DNA from: Gammaproteobacteria bacterium
Lineage (GTDB): Bacteria > Pseudomonadota > Gammaproteobacteria > Chromatiales > Chromatiaceae
DNA length: 5,614 nucleotides
NCBI GenBank assembly: GCA_006227775.1
Contig: SBFV01000229.1
Span: forward strand, 1 to 5,614
Direction of reading: 5' to 3'
The notes below the pieces were generated by a model. That model worked only from the letters and a program-made list of their open reading frames with translations. It was not told the DNA's origin and searched no databases. The translations under genes were made by a program, and so were the position numbers. Shown here in pieces: positions 1 to 5,093 of the stretch (position 1 is the first letter of the stretch; each line of letters begins with the position of its first letter).

Positions 1-605
1 AGGCGCACGAAGACCTCGCGCACCGCCGCCGACAGGCCCTCGTCCATGGTGAAGCGCTCATGGGCCCAGTCGAGGGAGGCGCCCATGCGGCGCAACTGGC
101 GGGTGATGGTGCCGCCGGACTGTTCCTTCCACTGCCAGACGCGCTCGATGAAGGCCTCGCGCCCCAGGTCGTGGCGGGTCTTACCCTCCTGTTCCAGCAG
201 CCGTTCCACCACCATCTGGGTGGCGATGCCGGCGTGGTCCGTCCCCGCCTGCCACAAGGTGGGCGCCCCGCGCATGCGGTGGTAGCGGATCAGGGCATCC
301 ATGATGGTGTCCTGGAAGGCGTGCCCCATGTGCAGGCTGCCGGTGACGTTGGGCGGGGGGATCATGATGCAGTAGGGTGCGCCGACCACGGTGGCGGGGG
401 CAGTGGCGGCCTTGGCAGCGGCGGTCAGCGGGCTGGAGGAAACCCCGACCGGCACACCGGAGCCATCACCCCCGGACGTGCTGGTGGTAGACCCCTTGCT
501 GGTTAGCGTAACGGCGGCGGGGGGAGCGAAATAGCCGCGCTCCTCCCAGGTGCGATACCAGGCTTGTTCCAGGGTCTGGGGGTCGTAGTTCTTGTCGAGC
601 ATCAT
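1..605 (-). CDS. valS: Valyl-tRNA synthetase, N-terminal part (runs off window start)
   Basis: ValRS is the cytoplasmic class I enzyme that charges tRNA-Val with valine using ATP. The window holds 201 complete codons. Visible family features in order are an N-terminal helix region (NYDPQTLEQAWYRTWEERG, residues 6-24), the nucleotide-binding segment IMIPPPNVTGSLHMGHA (80-96) with the HIGH-type motif HMGH at 92-95, WQAGTDHAGIATQMVVE, the GKTRHDLGREAFI block, and SGGTITRQLRRMG. The end matches the ERFTMDEGLS segment of E. coli ValRS as I recall it. The KMSKS motif and anticodon domain lie outside the window. Two adjacent ATGs (605 and 602) could start it; both fit the E. coli N-terminus and neither has a clear Shine-Dalgarno sequence. 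Oddity: between YF (25-26) and C79 there are 52 residues where E. coli has about 11, a Ser/Thr/Gly/Ala-rich in-frame insertion. The gene is divergent from ppdK. Family assignment is essentially certain. Confidence 0.97.
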   Translation of the reverse strand, partial: MMLDKNYDPQTLEQAWYRTWEERGYFAPPAAVTLTSKGSTTSTSGGDGSGVPVGVSSSPLTAAAKAATAPATVVGAPYCIMIPPPNVTGSLHMGHAFQDTIMDALIRYHRMRGAPTLWQAGTDHAGIATQMVVERLLEQEGKTRHDLGREAFIERVWQWKEQSGGTITRQLRRMGASLDWAHERFTMDEGLSAAVREVFVR

Positions 606-660
606 GGCGGTGATCGGTGTGGTGGGGCGTGGGGCTGACGCCAGGAGTGGCAGGCTCGCA

Positions 661-666
661 AGTATA
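661..666 (-). promoter_or_regulatory. Possible -10 element for valS
   Basis: On the minus strand the hexamer TATACT (5 of 6 matches to TATAAT, inside TATATACT) lies about 55 bases upstream of the valS start. It would give a leader of roughly 45-50 nt. The hexamer 17 bases further upstream (CTCCGA) is a poor -35, so only the -10 half is supported. Confidence 0.25.
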
Positions 667-908
667 TAGCGACTGTGCCGGGGTCGGAGCTGTCACGCGT
701 TCGTAGCAAAACGATGCCATGCTGAAAAGCTTGCCATTTGGTCGGCCAGCAGGACCCGATTAGGGTTAAGATGCGCCCGCGACGGGATCGGGTCGGGCAC
801 TGCGCCCTGGCCCCGGGTCGTTACGCCGCTTTCGTCGCTGGCCCTATCAGATGTATCAGGCGCCGCCGTCCCCTTTTCCCTTCCCAGTACATCCCCATTC
901 CCTTTTAT

Positions 909-913
909 GAGGT
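909..913 (+). promoter_or_regulatory. Ribosome binding site of ppdK
   Basis: GAGGT lies 10 bases before the ATG at 924. It is the best Shine-Dalgarno match in the region and selects the ATG at 924 over the upstream in-frame TTG at 738. Confidence 0.7.
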
Positions 914-923
914 AAGTGCAACC

Positions 924-3692
924 ATGGACACTCAGGTCACGAAACACGTTTTTGCCTTCGAGGAAGGCAACGGCAAGGACAAAAAGCTGCTGGGCGGCAA
1001 GGGCGCCAATCTGTGTGAGATGACCCAGCTCGGACTCAATGTCCCCCCCGGCTTCGTCATCTCCACCGCTGCCTGTCTGGAGTACCTGGCCTCGCCCGCC
1101 CGGACCCTGCCCGCGGGCGTCATGGAGGAGGTCCATACCCAGATGAAGGCCCTGGAGGCCAAGACCGGCAAGGGCTTCGGCAGCGCCGACAACCCCCTGC
1201 TGGTGTCGGTGCGCTCCGGTTCGGCCATGTCCATGCCGGGCATGATGGATACCATCCTCAATCTGGGCCTCAATGCCGCCACCCTCACGGGCCTGATCCA
1301 GCAAACCGGCGACGCGCGCTTCGGCTATGACGCCTACCGGCGTTTCATCCAGCTCTTCGGTAAGGTCGCCCTCGGCGTCCCCGACGAGCTGTTCGACAAG
1401 CAGTTCGAGCGGGTCAAGCACCAGGCGGGGGTCAAGGAGGACCTGGAGCTGTCCGCCAGCGATCTCAAGGAGATCAGCGAGCGCTTCCTCAAGGTGGTGG
1501 AGGAGAATACTGGCCGCCCCTTCCCGTCCGACCCCTTTGAACAGTTGGAGATCGCCATCAAGGCCGTCTTCAACAGTTGGATGGGCCGGCGCGCCGTCGA
1601 CTACCGCCGCCAATTCAACATCACCCCGGAGATGGCCAATGGCACCGCCGTCAACGTGGTGACCATGGTCTTCGGCAATCGGGGCGACGACTCCGCCACT
1701 GGCGTGGCCTTCACCCGCAACCCCGGCACCGGCGAGAACAAGCTGTTCGGCGAATACCTGGTCAACGCCCAGGGCGAGGATGTGGTCGCCGGTATCCGCA
1801 CCCCCAAGCCCATCGATCACATGGCCACTGAGATGCCCCAGATGGCCAAGGAGCTGGAGGAGCTGCGCGCCAAACTGGAGACCCATTACAAGGAGGTGCA
1901 GGACTTCGAGTTCACCATCGAGCAGGGCCGCCTCTACTGCCTGCAGACCCGCAACGGCAAGATGAACGCCCAGGGCATGGTACGTTCCTCGGTGGAGATG
2001 GTGGAGGAGGGTCTCATCACCAGGGATCAGGCCTTGCTGCGCATCCAGCCGGAATTGCTGGAGCAGATGCTTTTCCCCCGTCTGGACCCCGCCCACCGCG
2101 CCACGGCCGTGGCCCAGGGCCTGCCGGCCTCACCGGGCGCCGCCTCCGGCATTGCCGTCTTCGACGCCGATCGCGCCGAGCAACTGGGCCGGGACCTGGG
2201 TCAGAAGGTCATACTGGTCCGCGAGGAGACCAAGCCGGAGGATATTCATGGCTTCTTCGCCGCCCAGGGCATCCTCACCTCCCGCGGCGGCAAGACCTCC
2301 CATGCCGCCGTGGTGGCGCGCGGCATGGGCAAGCCCTGCGTCGCCGGGGCCGAGGGCATCAGCGTCGACGTCGCCCGCCGCGAGGCCTATGTCGGCGCGA
2401 CCAGCTTCCGCGAGGGTGACGTCATCACCATCGACGGCACCACCGGCAAGGTCTATCTGGGCGAGATCCCCACCGTGGAGCCGGATTTCACCAACGAACT
2501 GACCGTGCTGCTGGACTGGGCCGACAAGGCCGCCCGGCTGAAGGTCATGGCCAACGCCGATACCCCGGACGATGCCCGCCGGGCCCTCAAGTATGGCGCC
2601 GTCGGCATCGGTCTGGCCCGTACCGAGCGCATGTTCAATGACGTCGAGCGCCTGCCCATCGTCATCGAGATGATCGTGGCGGAGACCCCGGAACAGCGCC
2701 AGGCGGCCCTGGACAAGCTCTTGCCCCTGCAGCGCAAGGACTTCCGCGAGCTGTTCGAGGTCATGTCACCCCACAAGGTGACCATCCGCCTCCTCGATCC
2801 GCCCATCCACGAGTTCCTGCCCAACGAGCACCAGTTGGAGCGCGACCTGGCCGAGTTGCGCCAACTGGCGGCCGTTACCCGCGGCTACACGGTCCTGGCC
2901 GGCACCATGGGCCTGCTCCAGGTTAGCGACCAGGCTCGCCGGGAGGTCAACGCCCTGCGCCAGATGGTGGACCCGGCCCTGGTCGAGGACGCCATTGCCA
3001 AGAAGGAGACCATGCTGCGCAAGGTCCGCGCCCTCTACGAGACCAACCCCATGCTCGGTCACCGCGGCGTGCGGCTCGGCATCACCTTCCCCGAGATCTA
3101 CCAGATGCAGATCCGCGCCATCCTGGAGGCGGCGGCGGAGTGTTCGCGCATGGGCATCGAGGTTCATCCCCAGATCAAGGTGCCCCAGGTCTGCACCGCC
3201 CAGGAACTGCGCAAGGTCAAGTCCTGGGTGGACGCCATCCACGCCGAGGTCGCAGCGCAGTACGCTCATCCGGTCAACTTCAAGTTCGGCACCATGATCG
3301 AGGTGGTGCGCGCCTGCATGCGCGCCGAGCACCTGGCCGAGGAGGCGGAATTCTTCTCCTTCGGTACCAACGACCTCACCCAGGCCACCTTCTCCTTCTC
3401 CCGCGAGGACGCGGAGAACAAGTTCCTGCCCCTCTACAACAACTCCGGCATCCTGCAGGACAATCCCTTCGAGGTGCTGGATACCAAGGGCGTGGGCAAG
3501 CTGATGAAGCTGGCGGTGGACTGGGGCCGCTCGGTGCGGCCGGAGATGGCGGTAGGCATCTGCGGCGAGCATGGCGGTCATCCCGCCTCCATTGCCTTCT
3601 GCCACGAGGCGGGTCTGGACTACGTGAGCTGCTCCGGCCCCCGGGTGCCCATCGCCCGTCTGGCGGCCGCCCACGCCGCCCTTACGGCCTGA
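924..3692 (+). CDS. ppdK: Pyruvate, phosphate dikinase
   Basis: PPDK is a cytoplasmic enzyme that interconverts ATP + pyruvate + phosphate and AMP + PEP + diphosphate through a phosphohistidine that swings between two active sites. The protein is 922 aa. The N-terminal ATP-grasp part shows GGKGANL (Lys26), SVRSGSAMSMPGMMDT (Arg97), DFE (Asp327, Glu329) and LQTRNGK (Arg343), matching the ATP-site residues of the Clostridium symbiosum enzyme as I remember them. The central domain has GGKTSHAAVVARG with catalytic His460; Thr458 is where the PPDK regulatory kinase/phosphatase acts in other species. The C-terminal PEP/pyruvate barrel has Arg566 (LARTERMF), Arg622 (TIRLLDPP), Glu793 (GTMIEVVRA), Asn816 (FGTNDLTQ) and proton-donor Cys880 (GICGEHGG). 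About 43 extra residues lie between Arg622 and NPMLGHRG (708 onward) compared with the clostridial enzyme. The start is set by the GAGGT ribosome site and by homology. The gene seems monocistronic. No regulator gene is visible in the window. Confidence 0.98.
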   Translation: MDTQVTKHVFAFEEGNGKDKKLLGGKGANLCEMTQLGLNVPPGFVISTAACLEYLASPARTLPAGVMEEVHTQMKALEAKTGKGFGSADNPLLVSVRSGSAMSMPGMMDTILNLGLNAATLTGLIQQTGDARFGYDAYRRFIQLFGKVALGVPDELFDKQFERVKHQAGVKEDLELSASDLKEISERFLKVVEENTGRPFPSDPFEQLEIAIKAVFNSWMGRRAVDYRRQFNITPEMANGTAVNVVTMVFGNRGDDSATGVAFTRNPGTGENKLFGEYLVNAQGEDVVAGIRTPKPIDHMATEMPQMAKELEELRAKLETHYKEVQDFEFTIEQGRLYCLQTRNGKMNAQGMVRSSVEMVEEGLITRDQALLRIQPELLEQMLFPRLDPAHRATAVAQGLPASPGAASGIAVFDADRAEQLGRDLGQKVILVREETKPEDIHGFFAAQGILTSRGGKTSHAAVVARGMGKPCVAGAEGISVDVARREAYVGATSFREGDVITIDGTTGKVYLGEIPTVEPDFTNELTVLLDWADKAARLKVMANADTPDDARRALKYGAVGIGLARTERMFNDVERLPIVIEMIVAETPEQRQAALDKLLPLQRKDFRELFEVMSPHKVTIRLLDPPIHEFLPNEHQLERDLAELRQLAAVTRGYTVLAGTMGLLQVSDQARREVNALRQMVDPALVEDAIAKKETMLRKVRALYETNPMLGHRGVRLGITFPEIYQMQIRAILEAAAECSRMGIEVHPQIKVPQVCTAQELRKVKSWVDAIHAEVAAQYAHPVNFKFGTMIEVVRACMRAEHLAEEAEFFSFGTNDLTQATFSFSREDAENKFLPLYNNSGILQDNPFEVLDTKGVGKLMKLAVDWGRSVRPEMAVGICGEHGGHPASIAFCHEAGLDYVSCSGPRVPIARLAAAHAALTA

Positions 3693-3717
3693 TCGACCCC
3701 AGGAAAGGGTCCATCAG
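3689..3717 (+). terminator. Stem-loop spanning the ppdK stop codon
   Basis: CTGATCGACCC (3689-3699) pairs with GGGTCCATCAG (3707-3717) with one C-C mismatch, around a 7-base loop. The arm includes the TGA stop (3690-3692). No T tract follows, so it is not a textbook intrinsic terminator. It could protect the mRNA 3' end or help termination. Confidence 0.35.
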
Positions 3718-3813
3718 GGGAAGTTGACCAACGGCGGCGGAAATATGGCTGAGGCATTTCAGTTTTCGGCCTGGCCGAGGAGGGTGGGGCTTCTGGCGGG
3801 GGTGTCGACAGCA

Positions 3814-3836
3814 GGGATGCTGTCGTCAAGCATCCC
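3814..3836. terminator. Perfect 8-bp hairpin downstream of ppdK
   Basis: GGGATGCT (3814-3821) and AGCATCCC (3829-3836) form a perfect stem with a 7-base loop, about 120 bases after the ppdK stop. The left arm also overlaps a competing pairing, GACAGC with GCTGTC (3807-3824). No U-run follows on either strand. It may be a weak terminator for ppdK or a relic of the decayed element beside it. Confidence 0.35.
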
Positions 3837-3875
3837 GGGCGTCTTCGTGGACCTGAAGCTGTTGCAACGAGGCGC

Positions 3876-3955
3876 CTAGACCGGCTCGATGACCAGGCGC
3901 GAACCTCCAGATGCAGTTCCACGGTATCGGCGCAGCCGCATTCACTCAGCCGCAC
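3876..3955 (-). pseudogene. Remnant of an AbrB/MazE-type antitoxin, frameshifted
   Basis: Read on the minus strand, this stretch gives a piece resembling the C-terminal half of a MazE/AbrB swapped-hairpin domain: VRLSECGCADTVELHLE, then, after a one-base shift near 3901-3905, RLVIEPV and a TAG stop (3878-3876). Restoring a single G in the run at the shift would give VELHLEGSRLVIEPV, the usual pattern of such antitoxins (compare xVELxxExGRLVIxPV). These proteins bind their own operator and neutralise a partner toxin. The N-terminal strand with the expected WGNS-like motif is not recognisable, and no MazF, PIN or other toxin frame follows on the minus strand towards ppdK. The call rests on one short motif and on my memory of the family, so it could be chance. 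No function is expected. Confidence 0.4.
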
Positions 3956-3996
3956 CGCCCTCGCCGGCGGTGGCTGAATGGGTGGGTGTCATCCAG

Positions 3997-4129
3997 GCTA
4001 ACCGTCATGAGGGGCCTGGCCACAACCGTAAAAAAACAAAGATTTTGCCGTGACTTGCATGCTAACTGTCATGGGGCGTCCCGCCAAGCCTCTGATAACG
4101 AAAGACTTCCCCGTGACTTTCACGCTAAC
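3997..4129. repeat. Degenerate tandem repeat, period 63-64 bp
   Basis: GCTAAC occurs at 3997, 4061 and 4124, spaced 64 and 63 bases. The two units between them align with one gap at about 44 of 64 positions, with conserved blocks GCTAAC, GTCATG, AAAGA and CCGTGACTT. A partial third unit begins at 4124. On the minus strand each unit reads as a similar peptide of about 20 residues (VTGKSFVIRG, then VTAKSLFFYG). From a GTG at 4123 this frame runs 41 codons to a TAG at 4000-3998, with no Shine-Dalgarno sequence. I interpret it as an intergenic repeat family member rather than a gene. The region is visibly less GC-rich than its neighbours. Confidence 0.6.
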
Positions 4130-4283
4130 AGCAGGGCCAGGTCGTCGAAATCTGGATCAGGTTATCGACGAGTTCCATCATATCGGCCAGTTCATCGATG
4201 TGGATGTCGGGCAGGAAGAATACATCTTCCAAAATTTCCTTGAGTTCAAGGATGTCGAAGTCAGCGAGATCGATATCGGTCAT
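4125..4283 (-). CDS. Small acidic hypothetical protein (52 aa)
   Basis: I do not recognise this family. The ATG at 4283 is preceded by GGAG with an 8-base spacer, a good Shine-Dalgarno site. The product begins MTDIDLADFDILELKEILED and continues with VFFLPDIHIDELADMMELV. It is very rich in Asp/Glu and in spaced Leu/Ile/Val/Met, which suggests one or two amphipathic helices, and it has no signal peptide or membrane segment. The last residues (STTWPCC) run into the edge of the tandem repeat, so the original C-terminus may have been replaced or cut off. Codons are less GC-rich than in ppdK or folA. The gene lies alone on the minus strand, upstream of the repeat and of the antitoxin remnant, and could have been part of the same lost module. 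The plus strand is also open here (from 4050), but without a comparable ribosome site. Confidence 0.4.
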   Translation of the reverse strand: MTDIDLADFDILELKEILEDVFFLPDIHIDELADMMELVDNLIQISTTWPCC

Positions 4284-4533
4284 CTGTTCTTCTCCCCGGG
4301 ACCTGCCTACTCAGGTTATAGCCGAAACATTGCGGTTGTCGGTCGGGCCAATAAGGTGTGGGAAAGCCGCCGATTGGTTCGTGCTGTCTGTCGCCGGCGA
4401 CCATGACCTTTTCATACCCACCGCCAGTCGATTCTCGGTTGATCCGGACCCTCCCCGCCGAGGCCTCATACCGCAACGGGTTGAATGCCATTATGACTAT
4501 CTCGGGCGCGTATGGGTTCGTGGTCGGGAGGTG

Positions 4534-4559
4534 AACCTCATTCTTTTCATAATGAGGTT
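4534..4559. repeat. Perfect 9-bp inverted repeat upstream of rsfS
   Basis: AACCTCATT (4534-4542) and AATGAGGTT (4551-4559) are exact reverse complements around an 8-base spacer. The sequence is AT-richer than its surroundings. It could be a dimeric regulator's operator or an RNA hairpin. It lies about 50 bases upstream of the -10-like site and 126 bases before the rsfS start. No T tract follows, so a terminator is less likely. Confidence 0.5.
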
Positions 4560-4608
4560 ACTTCTGACAAGGGTGGTTGGGGAAAGCCGAAGATAGAACC
4601 CTGATGGG

Positions 4609-4616
4609 TATACAAT
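4609..4616 (+). promoter_or_regulatory. Possible -10 element for rsfS-folA
   Basis: TATACAAT contains TACAAT (5 of 6 to the sigma-70 consensus) about 70 bases before the rsfS start. No good -35 lies at 16-18 bases, so this is a half-site only. It is the best candidate for transcribing rsfS and folA together. Confidence 0.3.
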
Positions 4617-4675
4617 GCTAAGGTCCTCATGCGCCGCCTTGCGCGCGGTATCGACTCAACCTGAAGACGGTCAAC

Positions 4676-4679
4676 GGAG
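4676..4679 (+). promoter_or_regulatory. Ribosome binding site setting the TTG start of rsfS
   Basis: GGAG is followed by a 6-base spacer and TTG at 4686. There is no ATG in frame until codon 17, which would remove the first helix, so this site decides the start. Confidence 0.7.
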
Positions 4680-4685
4680 TTTCAG

Positions 4686-5093
4686 TTGGAGCTAGAACAA
4701 CTCAAGCAACTGGTGCTGGAAGCCTTGGATGACATGAAGGCCAAGGATGTGCAGGTCCTGGATGTGCGGGGCAAGACCGCCATCACCGATATGATGATCA
4801 TTGCCTCCGGCACTTCCGAGCGCCATGTCAAGGCCATCGCTGAGTCGGTCGCCTTTCGGGCCAAGGAGGGAGGGGAGCAGCCCCTGGGTTCAGAAGGGCT
4901 AAACGAGGGCGAGTGGGCCCTGGTGGATCTCAATATCATCGTCGTCCATGTCATGCTGCCCAAGGTGCGGGATTATTACGCCCTGGAGCGCCTCTGGTCA
5001 GCGACCGAGGTCAATCGCAAGGCGGCGGGGACAGGGCTGGCGCCGCCGTCGTCTCCGGAGGGATTGGGCAGGTCCGCCACCAGGGTGCCGTGA
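4686..5093 (+). CDS. rsfS: Ribosomal silencing factor RsfS (YbeB family)
   Basis: RsfS binds protein uL14 of the 50S subunit and blocks subunit joining, lowering translation in starvation or stationary phase. The 135-residue product starts at TTG. Its first 105 residues are collinear with E. coli RsfS as I recall it: LDDMKAKDV (14-22), DVRGKTAITDMMIIASGTS (26-44), RHVKAIAESV, PLGSEG, WALVDLNIIVVHVM and the end LERLWS (Trp104). The family core is therefore complete, and the TTG start gives exactly the E. coli N-terminal length. Beyond it is a 30-residue Pro/Ser/Gly/Arg tail with no family match that I can see. It may be a later extension that brings the stop codon into contact with folA, because the TGA overlaps the folA GTG. 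Neither nadD nor rlmH, the common neighbours, is present in the window. Confidence 0.93.
   Translation: MELEQLKQLVLEALDDMKAKDVQVLDVRGKTAITDMMIIASGTSERHVKAIAESVAFRAKEGGEQPLGSEGLNEGEWALVDLNIIVVHVMLPKVRDYYALERLWSATEVNRKAAGTGLAPPSSPEGLGRSATRVP

Larger units (their letters stand above)
606..923. other. Divergent valS-ppdK intergenic region
   Basis: This 318-base region separates the divergent valS and ppdK starts and must carry both promoters. Apart from the minus-strand TATACT I see no good sigma-70 pair. A plus-strand TTGGTC (738-743) is followed 17 bases later by TAGGGT, which is weak. An 8-bp inverted repeat, GACCCGAT (753-760) and ATCGGGTC (787-794), brackets 26 bases and could be a regulatory hairpin or operator for ppdK, or chance in GC-rich DNA. 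The frame of ppdK stays open back to a TTG at 738, but that Arg-rich extension does not look like PPDK. I see no RNA gene or mobile element here. Confidence 0.4.
4284..4685. other. Intergenic region upstream of rsfS
   Basis: I find no gene I can support in these 402 bases. Both strands contain short open frames (for example minus 4491-4261) without recognisable motifs. The region holds the leader of the small minus-strand ORF, with a weak 5-bp hairpin (ACCTG/CAGGT, 4304-4319), an inverted repeat at 4534-4559, a -10-like TATACAAT at 4609-4616 and the rsfS ribosome site. The 10-mer GGGAAAGCCG occurs twice (4360-4369 and 4580-4589), which may be chance. Confidence 0.4.

Noticed and set aside
738..923. 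N-terminal extension of ppdK from a TTG
   Set aside because: The extension is Arg/Pro-rich and unlike PPDK. The ATG at 924 has a GAGGT ribosome site and fits the family N-terminus.
693..2096. Long open frame on the minus strand opposite valS-ppdK intergenic and ppdK 5' half
   Set aside because: It is the antisense shadow of GC-rich ppdK codons, with a His/Gly/Leu-rich composition and no recognisable domain.
2766..3674. 302-codon open frame on the minus strand opposite the ppdK 3' part
   Set aside because: It mirrors the ppdK codons, shows a typical antisense composition and has no motif.
3766..3778. 13-base palindrome TCGGCCTGGCCGA after ppdK
   Set aside because: It has a one-base centre, so it cannot form a normal hairpin loop with full stem, and such GC palindromes are common in this composition.
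3998..4123. Minus-strand GTG frame of 41 codons within the tandem repeat
   Set aside because: It has no Shine-Dalgarno sequence, the frame follows from the repeat period, and one unit has a one-base length difference.
3997..4129. CRISPR array
   Set aside because: The repeats are too divergent, there are only two full units, and conserved and variable parts do not alternate as repeat and spacer.
3911..4406. Plus-strand open frames of 110 and 118 codons over the repeat region
   Set aside because: They run through the tandem repeat and opposite the better-supported minus-strand ORF, with no ribosome site or known motif.
4261..4491. Minus-strand open frame of 76 codons
   Set aside because: It has no ribosome site or family motif, its composition is Arg/Pro/Gly-rich, and it overlaps the leader and start of the better small ORF.
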